Shown in pieces: positions 11,521-23,153 of a DNA stretch of 64,000 nt. The number at the start of each line of letters is the position of its first letter. The first letter of the stretch is position 1. The notes under the pieces were generated by a model. It was given only the letters and a program-made list of their open reading frames with translations, searched no databases and was not told the DNA's origin. The stretch comes from Bettongia penicillata ogilbyi (lineage: Eukaryota; Chordata; Mammalia; Diprotodontia; Potoroidae): positions 2,524,001 to 2,588,000 of the forward strand of contig JAJHZJ010000221.1 of NCBI GenBank assembly GCA_023548195.1, written 5' to 3'. Both the position numbers and the translations under genes were made by a program.

Positions 11521-11859
11521 CATTAAGCCACTGTAAGTCCGCTCAGTCATCATCCACTTTCTTTCACAAAAAAAAAAAGTGCTGCTTAATTTATTTTTGG
11601 TGTAAGGAAACTTTTTTCCTATTTACCTCCTTAGAAGTATTCTTGGTGCTTTCAAATGAAGTGAATGACAATTCCCATAAGTAAATGACAGCTCTCCTCG
11701 ACTAACTTGTGATCTGTGTACCTAGCAATGTAATCAAAAAAATGGTAACTGAATCTTTTTTATTAAATGATATAAAATATTGGAAATGAATATACACACA
11801 GGTAATGTTATTCTGAACATTTGGCATTTATGTTGTTGACTACCTATACCTATGGATTT
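11521..11859. other. Intronic DNA, nothing recognised
   Basis: AT-rich stretch after the SINE tail; no gene or repeat supported. Confidence 0.4.
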
Positions 11860-12147
11860 TCCTCCTGGATAATCTCTTCTGGGTGTTTATGACACTTTGC
11901 TGTTCTGGTTTTCCTTCCACCTTTCTAACTGTTCCTCCCCTCTTTCCTTTGCTGGATCTTCATTCATTTTACTTCAAGACTCTGGGCATCCCCAAAGACT
12001 GTGTTCTGGATTCTCTTTTTTTTTCCCTTTATTCTGCCTAACTGTGATCTCATCATCTCCCAGGTTATTTTAATGACTCTCAGATTTCTGTTGTCACCCT
12101 TAGCCTCCTGCACTCCAGTCCCACATCACTGACAGGCTGTCATCTTG
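11860..12147 (+). mobile_element. L2 LINE fragment (RT domain), sense
   Basis: 'ctggataatctcttctgg', 'tttcctttgctggatcttca' and 'ggttattttaatgactctca' follow L2 ORF2 reverse-transcriptase coding order (Leu-rich segment, 'SFAGSS', then the segment around the YADD region). Frameshifted throughout. Confidence 0.6.
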
Positions 12148-12312
12148 ATCTGTGACACTTAACCTGTGTGACCTTGGGCAAATGACTTAACTTGTCTGGA
12201 CCTTAGTTTCCTCATCTGTAAAAAAAAAAAATGAGGGGGAGAAGATCAAACTAGATGTGCTACAAAATCTTTTTCAACTCTAGGTCAGTGAAATTATGAA
12301 AGGTAGTTCAAG
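12148..12312 (+). mobile_element. MIR SINE, sense
   Basis: 'tgtgaccttgggcaaatgac', 'ccttagtttcctcatctgta' is the classic MIR core, directly after the L2 fragment. Confidence 0.75.
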
Positions 12313-12364
12313 AGTGGATGTGAGATAGCATAATGATAATACCTTGCTTCTACAATATACTTTG

Positions 12365-12720
12365 AAATTGTGTTTTTCCAGAAATTTGGAATAAAATATC
12401 CATGTTCTTTGACCCAGAAATTTTACTGCTACTCATATGCTCCAAAGGATCAAACACAAAACCAAAGATCCCGTATATGTCAAAAAATTCATAGCAGTCT
12501 TTCTGGGGATAACACAGAACTGGAAAAAAGTCAATGTTTTTAAGCCATTGGAAATGTCTGTAAAAATTATGGCATGCATTACTATGCTAATGGATGTAAT
12601 AAGTATGAAAAATTTTGAGAGGAAAACAATGTGCAGAATAATTCTAGTAATATTAAGTGGAAAGATCATTAAAAATGAAACTTAACACTATTTAGAATTA
12701 CCAAGTTTGGCCCTAGATGA
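12365..12720 (+). mobile_element. L1 3' end fragment, sense
   Basis: 'tttgacccagaaattttact', 'atgctccaaaggatcaaaca', 'aaaaaattcatagcagtc' and 'aactggaaaaaagtcaatg' match the shared 3' portion of old mammalian L1s, whose antisense also appears at 53180-54090. Confidence 0.65.
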
Positions 12721-13004
12721 ATATTGAGAGAATACACTACCTTCATTGCAGATTTGCGAATTATGGGTGTGGAATATTACATATTCTTCTCAAACCTGTT
12801 GAATATCTTGGTTAATTTCTCTGAACTACTTTTTTTTACTTGTTTCTTTTAAACTATTTCTTACAAAGGATAGTTTGTTAGGTAGGAGAATGATTAAAGA
12901 TACATTTGAAGAGATATGTGATGTTAAAATAGATGGCACCTTTAAAAATAAAACCAAATCTTAAAAAAAAATTCTTTCTCCTTTATAATCTTAATGAGAG
13001 GTAA

Positions 13005-13195
13005 TGATGTGTGGGCAGTGGAAGGTGCCTGAGGACTTGAAAACAGAAGACTTGGGTTCAGGTTCCCTCCTGCTTTCCCTCCTTCCATGTATGAGCTGTT
13101 ACCTTTTTTAGCTTCAGTTTCTCCATCTGCAAAATAGGGTTCATAGAACATATGTGCTGCCTGCTTCACAACTTGCTATGAGGAAAGGTTTATAT
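13005..13195 (+). mobile_element. MIR-like SINE, decayed, sense
   Basis: 'gacttgggttcaggtt' (B-box-like) then 'cttcagtttctccatctgca' and 'aaaatagggttcat' in MIR order. Confidence 0.55.
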
Positions 13196-14700
13196 GATGG
13201 AACAAGAAGGAGTTAGAATAAAAAATTCATTTTAAAGCAATTGTTGCTATTTTATTCTCCCTCTGTAACTACATTATCCTATAATCTGATATGCAAAACA
13301 GTTTAGCACTAAAGAATATATAAGATATAAGTAATATTTAATTTTATTTCCTGTTAACTTTAAAGATAACCTAAAACATAGGAATATTTTTTTCTTAAGG
13401 AAAGTATTATTTTTTTAATCTAGTGTTTTATTGATTAAAAAAATTAAGTTTGTTGTCAAAAGTTGCCTGCATTGGTTATCATGACGTTATCATTTTAGTG
13501 AACCACAGGATATTAAACTGTAGATGATTTTTGAGAAAGTGTATTTCCCCAGTGAAAGATGTGTATATGTAATGTATATATATAAAGATATGTATGTAAA
13601 TGTACATGTATGTATACATACATACAGACATACAGTACTCTAAAGTATAAGATAAATATATTGTACTTGGATAGAAATTGATTATCCCATTTGTCTGTAT
13701 TTGAAGGTAGTATGAGTTTAGTTTTCTAAGTTCAACCTCAAGTTGGTGGATTTCAGTATTCTTTAATCTTTATGGATGATCCTTTGAATAAAGATATTAT
13801 ATCATTTTGCATAGAACTTTGGGTCTCTTATCAGGAGATCTCTAGTTTATATAGTAAATATAATTATATTCTAGCACTAACATTCTTTTTTTCTTGGAAG
13901 CATTCTGCTCTCAAAAGGTTTTAATGAGAAATATTTAAAAACATGCTAATTTTCTGGTATACTTTGAATTTAATACTGACCTCATTACTTTGTTTGATTA
14001 AACACTGTTTAACTTCTCAATCCTCATGCAACTTTTCAATCGCCACTGCAGAAGAGTATTTATCTCGTTTTCAACTTTGTTTTGATTCACTCTTTGGCAC
14101 TTTAAAAAGAGAAAAAAAATAGAATCTGTTTTGCAGATGTGGAATCTACTGTTTAAAAGTTGTTTGACTGAATTTCACTGGAGATTCAGGAAAAATTTTA
14201 TCCTGTGATCCTTCAATATAGTAATTTCTCAGGAAGCTAGATTATAACTTCCAGTGTCCTAAAAGGCCCAAATGAACCCTTGTGGGACAGGATAAAGATA
14301 TCAGGTCCTGATTTATTAAGGACTTATTTCATCAGTCTTATCCTGTGCTCCTTAATTGTAATCAACTCACTAGACAGCCTAACTCATGCATGAATTCACT
14401 GTTACAGCTTTATGCAAAAATATAATGTAGTTGGGTTATAAATTATTCTAAACAGCTATTTATGAGCAATTGCATTTCTTTTATATTTTTATTTTGTTTT
14501 GAAGGCCAAATTCCCATGTTTCTTTTTTGCTCTTGTATGTAGTAAGAATATTTCAAAAATCAGGATCTGACTGGTAAAGGAAGGGTGCATCATGTGGAAG
14601 AGTTTCATTCCCTTTGTTCCCTGGAATTGTCCATCCTTGACCCATTCATTATACCTATCTGCATGGATTGAAGAGTCAAGTGATTGCTTGTAGTAACAAA
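13196..14700. other. Unique intronic DNA with a small TA/TG microsatellite
   Basis: No exon or strong repeat recognised over ~1.5 kb. 13560-13632 is alternating 'atgtatata'/'gtatacata' simple sequence. Part of this AT-rich unique block may be ordinary unconstrained intron. Confidence 0.4.
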
Positions 14701-14704
14701 GAAC

Positions 14705-14834
14705 TTCTAGGTAGCATCTCCCAGTTGAAAGGAATCTTAGAGGTAACTCATTCCAAACCCCTGTTTGGAAGCATGTCTCTCCTCTGCAGGATTGCCAACA
14801 AGTGCTTTCTCAGTCTTGGGCCTTCTTGTCTTTC
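14705..14834 (+). mobile_element. L3/CR1-like LINE 3' region, first part
   Basis: 'tctcccagttgaaaggaatc', 'agaggtaactcattccaaac' and 'tctcctctgcaggattgcca' follow the conserved 3' region of CR1/L3-type LINEs. The sequence order resumes at 15645 after an L2 insertion. Confidence 0.5.
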
Positions 14835-15644
14835 CTTCTTTGTATTCTGTATTAATGATTTCATCAATTCCCATGGATTCACCTAAAAACTCTCTCCATG
14901 ACTCACTCCCTCATCTCTGCCCCAGTTCCCTGATCTCCAGTCCTGTATACCAAACTGCCTATGGGACATTTCCAATTAGACTCCTTATAAGCATCTCAGA
15001 CTCTACAGAACTCTTCTCCTCATCACCTGTAGCCTATACTTTTGCAGTAGCTTTCTAAGTGCTTTATTTGCCTCGTCACTGCACACAGGTCTTGCTAAGC
15101 TATTCTTCTGTCCAAGAAGCTTCAGTGGCTCCCTCGTGTCTTTAGGATAAAAGACAAACTCCTGGATGACTTTTAAAGCCTCAGTCTTGCTCTGGTTTGT
15201 CTTTCCAGGCTTACTGCATGTTGCACATTTCTATCATAGGCTTACTTTTCAGTCAAACTGGTTGTTTTGCTCTTTGCCATACAGGAGGTTCCATCTCTTT
15301 CCTCCATGTCTTGTACCAGCTGTCTCCCAGACACACAGTGACTCTCTCCTCATTTCTCCTGACTCATAGAATCCCTGGCATCCTCCACCTTTTGTAGGAA
15401 CCCCATTGTAATCACACTGTTAGTGTCTTCCCCCAGAAAATTATTTTATATATATTTTGCTTTTTATTTTCAATGTACATGCTGTTTCCCTTCAATAAAC
15501 TCCTTGATGGCAAGGGCTTGTTTTGTTTTTGTCTTTGTCTTTGTCCTTAGCATGTAGCACTGTGCACAGCACTATATATATATATAGGTACTTAAGAAAG
15601 CATTGTTAAATTGAATTTTTGAATTTTATTAAATTGAATACTTC
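14835..15644 (+). mobile_element. L2 LINE, sense, inserted into L3/CR1
   Basis: Runs from L2 ORF2 near the YADD region ('caattcccatggattcac') through 'agtggctccctcgtgtc' to the L2 3' end ('ctccttgatggcaagggctt', 'tagcactgtgcacagcac'). The end near 15644 leads back to L3/CR1-like sequence, which indicates nesting. Open frames 14668-15397 are remnants. Confidence 0.65.
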
Positions 15645-15965
15645 TAGCAATAGGATACTTTTTCCCAAACAGAGCAGCTTATTCCATTTTTGTATAGCTC
15701 CATTATTTTGGAAGATCTTTTTTTAAAAAAATATTTTGAGCCAAAATCCTTTTCCCTTTACCTGTATATTGTTCCTAATTCTCCTGGCAACCCAGAACAT
15801 GTCATCTTTCTCCTATATGATAACCCTTCAGATAACTGACAGTAGTTGTCTCTTGCCTCTACCATGTTCTCCTCTTCTCCCTTTCTCTTCCTTCTCTCTT
15901 CCCTTCCCTCCTCCTTAGTTTCAAGTCCCTTCACCATCCTGGTCATTCAAAATCTTGTATATGTT
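15645..15965 (+). mobile_element. L3/CR1-like LINE 3' region, second part
   Basis: 'gcagcttattccatttttgt', 'cctaattctcctggcaaccc', 'tcccttcaccatcctggtca'-type segments continue the CR1/L3 3' order begun at 14705. Confidence 0.5.
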
Positions 15966-16484
15966 TGCCAGTGTTGATTCTAAATCAGCATAGTATATAC
16001 ACTATATTTTTACTAATGCAATCTAATGCCACATTTTTAATGGTCATTTTATACTGTTAACTCATTGAGCTTATTGTTAACCATTGCCTGACCTTTCCTA
16101 ACACTGACATATTGGTTTAAATTGTCTTCTGTTCCCTCACAATATTTTTTAAAAAGTAATTGTATTGATTTCTCTTATTTTATATCACTTTCATTTCTGA
16201 ATGTATCCCGCTCTCACTTTTTCTGCTCAGTCAGCCTTTGTAACAAAAAAAAAGAAAATAATCAGAAAAACCAAAAAAAAGTGCGCATATATGTATATAT
16301 GTGTGTGTATGCATATGTGTATGTGCACACACACATGTGCATATAGATGCACACATGTATCTAGCTCTTATCTGTTGTCCCCATATCTATATCTAACACC
16401 TGTGACTATCTATAACTAACATATCTAGTCTTCCTTCTGCAAGGATGGGAACAATATTGAATTTTTATGCCTGTTCTTCAGGGC
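15966..16484. other. Intronic DNA with a TG/TA microsatellite at 16284-16350
   Basis: No gene supported. The short open frames at 16122-16419 read through the TG/CA repeat and are artefacts of it. Confidence 0.45.
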
Positions 16485-17005
16485 CCCGCTAGGTCATTAT
16501 AATTCCATGTTGTTTAGTTATCTCATTTTTGTAGCTCTTTCCATTTACTTTGTTGTCATTGTGTACATTGTTTTCCTGGTCCTGTTTTCCTGGCTTACTT
16601 TACTTTGCTTACGTTAGTAAATTTTTCATCCTTCGCTTTACCCTTCTGCCTCTCTTGAGACCCTTCCCTCCATCTCCTCCCTGTTGGTCATCTGTACTCT
16701 GTTCCTGAGTCCCTCAGTTATGGTCGGTCAATTTTTGCCTTATCTTACTGGCACATGGTCCCCATGTTTCATGCCATGTGGCCACATGTGGACCACTCCC
16801 CTCTAGTTCCCTTTTATGTGGTGGCTTCCCTCATTAGGATGTAAGCTACTTGAAGGCAGAGAACGTTTTACTTGATTATATTTGTATCTCTAGTATTTAA
16901 CACTGTGTTTGAAAGATAGTAAGTACTTAATAATTTTTTTTTTTTAGAAATTGTCTTTTTGAAAAGTAGTATTGCATTACATTCATGTGCCAGAATTTTT
17001 CAGTG
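16485..17005 (-). mobile_element. L1 3' region, antisense, split by a sense L2 3' end
   Basis: 16485-16620 ('gttttcctggtcctgttttc') and 16955-17000 ('gtagtattgcattacattca') are two consecutive parts of the antisense L1 3' region seen continuously at 40730-40890. Between them, ~16625-16950 reads as a + strand L2 3' end ('aggatgtaagctacttgaag', 'tagtatttaacactgtg'), ending in a T-rich run. The simplest reading is L2 inserted into older L1, but the boundaries are eroded. Confidence 0.5.
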
Positions 17006-17479
17006 TAGTTGTTGTAAACTGATATGATAACTATCGATAAAAGCCAAGTTTATTTTCTTTAATATTTTCAAATTCATTTTTGAATTTATCTTAGTCATAC
17101 AGAAGCAAAGCATATGAATCATGTTTACATGCTCCATAATGCAGACACATTTAAAGACATGCACATATACATATGTGTGTGTTTGTGTATACATACATAT
17201 TCACAAACATACACCTGGAACTGAAAAATAAAATTTTTGAGAGTAGTATATTACTGTTTCCGCTATCTTTTTAGAGCTTAAGAATTTGTTTTTATGTACT
17301 TGTGGTCACAGGTGAAATAATAGGGTTGATTAGACATGTTTAAAAGTTAGGGTGATTCCAGACCATCATTATTGGTGCAAGAAGCACCAAAAAGGAAGAA
17401 AGAAAAACAGAAAGAAAGACAGAAAGTCAGAAAGAGGAAGTAAACAGTCACTTTCAGTCTCATTTCTTCATTCCTAGTT
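17006..17479. other. Intronic DNA, small TG microsatellite near 17175-17190
   Basis: No gene recognised; includes an AG-rich stretch at 17390-17440. Confidence 0.4.
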
Positions 17480-17745
17480 TCTCCCTCTTCAAATATATTA
17501 TATACCACTATGAGTTTAATCTTCCTAATATGAAGGTCATCCCAGATCACTCCTAAGCCTAAAGACTTGCCTCTCCTGTGACTCCTGATAAAGACCAAAT
17601 TTCTTAGTTTGGCATTCAAGGTCCAATATGGTTTGAGTCCAACTTATACTTCTATTTATATTTCCCTTTTCTTCCAGGCGCTGTAATAAGCACTAGGGTT
17701 GCAAATACAGATAGTCCTTTTCCTAAGGAGCTTACATTCTGATGG
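17480..17745. mobile_element. L2 fragments on opposite strands (17500-17650 +, 17655-17745 -)
   Basis: First part: 'tttggcattcaaggtccaat' is L2 ORF2 C-terminal coding order, sense. Second part: 'ccaggcgctgtaataagcac' with 'aaggagcttacattctgatg' is an L2 3' end in antisense. Two insertions meet head to tail. Confidence 0.55.
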
Positions 17746-17984
17746 GATGCTGGAAAGTGAGACTGGGGAAAGGCCATCGCCAGGAGCAGTGTGGTGATCA
17801 AGGAGGGGGAGAGTTTGGAGAAATCAGAGTGTGATTGAAGTGAAACATGGCTGAGGTCCTTACTAAAATGGTAGTACTAGGGAGGAGAAGAGGCTACCAG
17901 AACAAAGGTAGTTGTGGTGGGAATGACTGTGGTGGGCAGGTGATGAGGAGAAGGTGGAGTCTGGTATAATTACTACTTCCTTGC

Positions 17985-18290
17985 CCTTTTTTCATGTATT
18001 CCTTATACTTGGAACATTTCTCCACATATCTCCTGTGTGAAACTCTGCCCATGCTTCTAGAAGCAGCCTGTTCTCTCAGCTGGAAATGATCTTGCCCTGT
18101 TTTCAACTCTCATGGCACTTGTTATTTTTCATGTATTTTGATGTTAATTTCTACGTATGTTTATTCTTTCTATTTATTTACCTCTTGATGCCAGTCTCTT
18201 TGAGGACATGGACTAACAGAATTCATTTTATCTTAGAGACAGTGAACTATATGTCATGCATGTCATAATTTTTGGAGTAAACCTTTTCCC
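17985..18290 (+). mobile_element. L2 LINE 3' end, decayed, sense
   Basis: 'cttggaacatttctccacat', 'ttctctcagctggaaatgat' and 'gatgccagtctctttgagga' follow L2 3' UTR order. Confidence 0.45.
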
Positions 18291-18835
18291 AAATAAAGCA
18301 AAATAACTGTGAATGTTGGCTCCTTCTAGTGAATAGCGTGCCCTTGAGTCAGGAACCCTTGCATACAGGACACATTCTGGTTATATGAATGAGGAATGAA
18401 GAAGGATACAACTCTACCATTAACTTTGTAAATGAAAAATGTAATAAAATATTGAACATATCAAAATGGGTTTTCTTAAAATCTGAGTACTAGCACATTC
18501 TGACCTTTTTTGTTTTATTGGTGCCTTTCTGTCAATACAATTTTAAGTTGTAGAAATGCATACAAATCTAGATTATATAAATGACAATTTTGTATTGAAA
18601 CTCCAAATATTTTCATCTGTGGTAAAGTATTAATCTGCAGTTAGCCAGGTATATATCTAGTCACAATACATAACTGTTTAAAATAGTTTGCATTTGTGAA
18701 ATATACTTTTATGCTTAATAGAAAGAAAATCTGTTGTATGTTTTTCAGAATTACAGAATAGACACTTTATTTCCTGTATATGGTTGATGCCTATTTTTTA
18801 TTTCAGTTATTCATAAAAAGCAATATCCCTTCTAT
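18291..18835. other. Intronic DNA, nothing recognised
   Basis: AT-rich, no supported gene or repeat. Confidence 0.4.
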
Positions 18836-19320
18836 GTGCATGTTACTTCACAACATACAAGTCATCCTGGATTCCTCATTATCTCTCATCCCCCAAGCTG
18901 TTGCCAAGACCTCATTGTAGCCTTTGTAACATCTCTTCAATATACTTTGTTCTCTCCTCTGACACTGCCACCACCCTGGTGTAGGCCCTGCCTGCTGATG
19001 GGTCTGTTTGCCTGCCTCAAGTTTCTCCTCGATCCAATCCATCCTCCTAGTCACCAAATTGATTTTTCTAAAGCTCCAGTATGATCATCTTACCCTCCTA
19101 CTCAATAAACTCCTATGACTCTCTCTTGCCTCCAGGATTAGTTGCAACATGGTTTGTTTGGCAGTCAAAGTCCTTCCTAACTTAAGTCTCCTCCTACCTT
19201 TCCAGACCTCTTAAATCTTACTCCTCCATCCCTATAGAATTTGATCCACTGGCACTGACCTTCTCTCTTTTCCACAAAACATAGTAGACAATAAATGTTT
19301 ATTATTTGATTGATTATAGT
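18836..19320 (+). mobile_element. L2 LINE, RT C-terminal part and 3' tail, sense
   Basis: 'gtcatcctggattcctcatt', 'ttgccaagacctcattgtag', 'aattgatttttctaaagctc', then a shortened 3' end 'tagtagacaataaatgttta'. The same order appears at 35285-36212. The frame is broken. Confidence 0.65.
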
Positions 19321-20229
19321 AAATTACATATTTAGAAGAGAAAGCCCTTTTGCACTCATGTTCAGTTCTTTTTCTTGTGTACTTCATCTTTCAAAGGCAT
19401 GAAAAATATAATAACAGAAAATAGCTATGGGCATAATTTCACCCAGAAAATAATGTTCCCTCATTTTTTTCATTTCTCTAGCTCCTTGTCATTTCTGGAG
19501 TTATGGCTAAGACTTTTGGATATAAAGAGGAATTGTGTGTCTGCCTTCTTGTCCCTGGGGGAAATTTGAGTCACTAGAATTGTCCAGGACCTGAACAAGC
19601 CAACTAGACTCTTAGTAAGGATCTCATCTATCCACAATCTGTTTTGTCTTACCAAACAGCATTTGCTATTTTCACTTAGAATCTCTTCAAGGGTATCTCC
19701 TATCCACCCCTCTTCTTTTTTCATAGCTAAGTTGGTAGTAACTTGGGATATTTTGTCACTTTGTAGATTGTTTGACTATGCAAAGTTCCAGATAGGGTTG
19801 TTATTGGGAGTAAATGAGAATGTATATAAATTTCAATTCCAGCATCATTTATTAAAACCATATACTTATTCTTACTTATGACCATCAACAAAAATAATTG
19901 AGCATGTATTGTGTGGGTATTTTCTTTACATGTTCTCTGATGTTTCATAGCTAATTGCTGATGCTAATGGTTCTTTCTATGCCTGTGATCAAGCTTTTAA
20001 GAAGTAAAACATCTCAATGACTGCAGTGAGTTTCTCAAATCTTGATAGAAAAGTGTTAATTTGATCTTCTGAGGTGACACTTCTGAGGTGATCAACAAAA
20101 CATAAAGCTATATAGCACAGTCTTTGACTCCAATTCCTGACACAGAATCATGTTTATTTTTATGTTTATAAGGGAAGGTCAGAATCATGAGACTCAAAGG
20201 TATGGAATGAACTGCTAAATGTTCCTGCT
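19321..20229. other. Intronic DNA, nothing recognised
   Basis: Contains only short chance frames (60-84 residues) with no recognised domain. Confidence 0.35.
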
Positions 20230-20600
20230 GATATACTGTCAGTGAGTTTGTAAAGATCATGGAGACTGGGAGAAGTATTGCAAGACTGGAGAAAGGGAAA
20301 TCTTTACCCTGTTTTCAAGTAAGAGAAGAGAGTGGAATCTGCAGACAGTGTGATAGTGTGCTGGATCTTGATTCATTCCTAGCAATTTAATGGAAGTTAT
20401 GATAAAAGAATGGTTTGTGAGCAACTGGAAAAGGAAACTGTGATCACAGTCAGCAGTGCTTAGTAAGAGTAATTTTTACCCAAGTAAAAATTTCATTTCT
20501 TTTTTTGGACAGGATAACTAAACTGACATATCAGGAGAATATTGTATCTATAGTTTATCTAACTTTTATTGATACCTTGGAAGAAGGCTTTCATGCCTTT
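20230..20600 (+). mobile_element. Possible L3/CR1 reverse-transcriptase remnant
   Basis: 'gagactgggagaagtattgc', 'aagactggagaaagggaaat' followed by 'ccctgttttcaagtaa' resembles the CR1/L3 RT segment that precedes the 'YRPVSL'-type motif. Heavily decayed, and extent uncertain. Confidence 0.4.
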
Positions 20601-20814
20601 TTTGTCAGTTCTGTGGGATCATAGGATATTTATTCTGACCTCGTGTGATTTTCGTAAGATAAGAATATTGGTGGTTCATCATGGACCCACTTTTATGTCT
20701 CTTGTGGCATAGAAGGTGGCCTTTACCTTGGATTCTTGATGACCAATGTGATGATTCTTGGGTGCTCTAGTATGCCCCATCAAATGAATGACCTCCAGAA
20801 GAGTCTAGCATCAG

Positions 20815-20905
20815 GGGTGGGGAACCTGTGGCCTCGAGGCCACATGCGGCTCTCCAGGTCCTCAACTGTGGCCTTTTGACTGAATCCAAACTTCACAGAA
20901 CAAAT
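20815..20905. mobile_element. hAT-type terminal sequence (one end only)
   Basis: 'caggggtggggaacctgtgg' followed by 'cctcgaggccacatgcggct' is the terminal inverted-repeat type of a hAT MITE family, followed by 'ttttgactgaatccaaactt'. The matching opposite end is not found nearby, so this is a truncated copy. Confidence 0.5.
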
Positions 20906-21485
20906 TGAAAAGGTTTACCAGCTTGGCTATCAGGAGATGAATTTCTTTAATAGCAGCAACTCATGGGAAGTTTGTGTGTGTTCATGAAGGAGAGCCCCCA
21001 TATAGTAAAATCACAGGTCCTTGAAACAAAAATTGAAAGTTGGCATAAAAATTTGAAATTGGAAAATCTTTCTCATTGTAATTGACTTTTTTCAATGTCC
21101 TTCATCTGTTTCCTTGATAAATTCTCCCCCAGTGACTTTTAATTATTAATCTTTTTAAAGGATTTAATAAACATTAAATGTATATATAATATCTAATCTT
21201 AATTCTCTTCATATTTTTATGAGCCTTGAAAGGCCCTGATTGGATATCCCAGGATCTTTGTACCAAAATCAAAACATGAGCTTGTTCTATTCTGCCTATC
21301 TTTTAGGGATAATTGAAGCCACACTTCTTTTTTGAGTGGGTTGTTGCATTGTGAATTCCTCACTGCCTTGATGATCATGAGAGGCAAACAAATATAAAGG
21401 AATTCTGGAGGAGTACGACTTTACCAGCTTTTCTGCGTATGGGTCATGACAGAAGATTGGACTGTTTTTCCTCACTGAGACTAAT
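20906..21485. other. Intronic DNA, nothing recognised
   Basis: AT-rich sequence after the hAT end; no gene supported. Confidence 0.35.
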
Positions 21486-21489
21486 CATA

Positions 21490-21655
21490 TGCTCTGGAGA
21501 TGGAAGGGCCTTAGATGTCATCCAGTTTACCCCCCTCATATTATAAATGAAGAAACTGAAACACAGAGGAAGTGACTTACCTGAGGCCCAAGTAGCAAGT
21601 ACTATTTGATTTGAATCTAGGCCCTTTGACTTCCAATGGAGTTTTCATTTGCTCA
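21490..21655 (-). mobile_element. MIR-like SINE, antisense
   Basis: 'ggaagggccttagatgtcat', 'aatgaagaaactgaaacaca', 'tttgaatctaggccctttga' follow the antisense MIR core order. Confidence 0.6.
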
Positions 21656-22436
21656 TCAGTATTTAATCCTTTTTGTGGACTTTCTTAGTTGCATTTGTTA
21701 TGGTAGGGAGGCAGTGAATTTTAGTTTCTTACATCACCAAAATTATTTGTGTAGTCTTTGGAGAAAAATTAAACCACTAGCTCTTAAGTGATTTCCATAC
21801 AAAATTAATGCTTTCCTTGACTTTTGCCAGAAGCTGACATGCTTTTAGGCAGTAGATGCCGCCAGAAGTTTTTTGAATTTTTTTCTGGAAAGAACTCAAA
21901 ACTTTAAGACAGAAAACATTTGTGCTTGGGGCAGTGCAATGATTCCACCTGTGTCTTGTTCTTGTCTTTTCCATGTTTTCATTTTGTGACCAGAAAGGCT
22001 TGTGCAGATGATACTTCTATTTTTAAATCATTGTTTATGAAAGTTTTAATTTTATAAGACCAGATTTCATTCCAGCTTTCAAAATATGTGCACTTCAACA
22101 TAAAATGTTTTGACAGACACCTAATGGCCTCACACTTTACCATCCGTTTTTTGGGCACTGATTCAGGGATTCGGAGCACTAAAACTGCACTGCAGTTAGT
22201 CACCAGCAAACTCTATGTGAATTCTTATTTTATACGTGGATTTGCAAGGCCAGCAGTTCACCCTCCTGACCCCAGTTTTGTTCATCTGCCCACTAGATTT
22301 GTATACGAGTGACATAGAATAGAGATTCTGGGGTTGTTAAATGTTAGTTTTGGTGTTTTAGTGTTCTTTCTCAACTGAAGACTTCAAAGAAAGCAGCTCA
22401 TGAATGATACTGGCCCAGTTTGTAGACAGGGTTGAT
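21656..22436. other. Unique intronic DNA
   Basis: No repeat recognised in ~0.8 kb. The open frame 22088-22312 (+) begins inside unrelated sequence, has no splice signals or domain I recognise, and is not called as a gene. Confidence 0.4.
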
Positions 22437-22700
22437 GTAGCTGGGTGGCACAGTGCATGGAGCACTGGGCCTGGAGTCAGGAGGACTTGAGCTCAGATCT
22501 GTCCTTGAAGGCTAACTGCGTGACCTTAGGCAAACTCTGTTTCCTTCAGTTTCCTCATCTCAAAAAAAAATGCGGATCATAATAGCACCTAGCTTCCCGG
22601 GTTGTTGTAAGGATGAAAGGAGATAGTAAGTTTAAAGAGCGTCACAAACCTCAAGGTACTAGATAAATGCAAGCTCTTATTATTAATATTATTATGGATT
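22437..22700 (+). mobile_element. MIR-bodied marsupial SINE, full length, sense
   Basis: Head 'gtagctgggtggcacagtgc', A/B-box region 'gcctggagtcaggaggactt', MIR core 'gtgaccttaggcaaactctg', 'cagtttcctcatctcaaaaa', 3' part 'gggttgttgtaaggatgaaa', and an ATT-rich tail at 22675-22695. It sits 450 bases before the WDR70 exon. Confidence 0.8.
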
Positions 22701-23100
22701 GTTGGTGTAGTCATCATTGCCATCATCATCCTCTGCTGTATGGCCATACGACTTCAGGTTGGGGTGGGGGTGGGGTTTTGGCATATAGTACCTTTCATGG
22801 AGCTAATGTACAAGAGATAAAAGGCAGGCAAATAAGGTTAGAATTATGTCTTTTGTCCATCAGAACGGCAATGAACTGAATGTTCAGGAATCAGTTAAGT
22901 TAACTGCAAAGCACCTTGGAAACACATTGGAGTTGCAGTCAGTCTTAAACTGTCAGTGGACTGGGAACAGCGTAATGATATTCACAGTCTTACTTTGTAA
23001 ACAAAGTCACTCCTCTCCACCTTTGCCCGTTTAATTTTGGTTTTTAGATAAAATGTCAAATTCACTGTTTAAAAGTTTTCTGAGTAGTATATGTGAACTT
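22701..23100. other. Intron upstream of the exon
   Basis: Unique sequence between the SINE and the exon's acceptor region; a G-rich run at 22759-22777. No further exon seen. Confidence 0.5.
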
Positions 23101-23111
23101 ATTTTTCTATG

Positions 23112-23153
23112 CTTAATTCTTTTTTAAATGAAACATTCTGTCTCCATTTTCAG
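23112..23153 (+). promoter_or_regulatory. Splice acceptor region of the WDR70 exon
   Basis: Pyrimidine-rich 'ctgtctccattttcag' ends with AG at 23152-23153. A candidate branch-point A lies at 23116 in 'ttaat', 37 bases from the AG; that choice is inferred. Confidence 0.75.

Noticed and set aside
22437..22520. tRNA-like A/B-box sequence as a tRNA gene
   Set aside because: It is the head of a MIR-bodied SINE; the cloverleaf is not complete and the MIR core follows.
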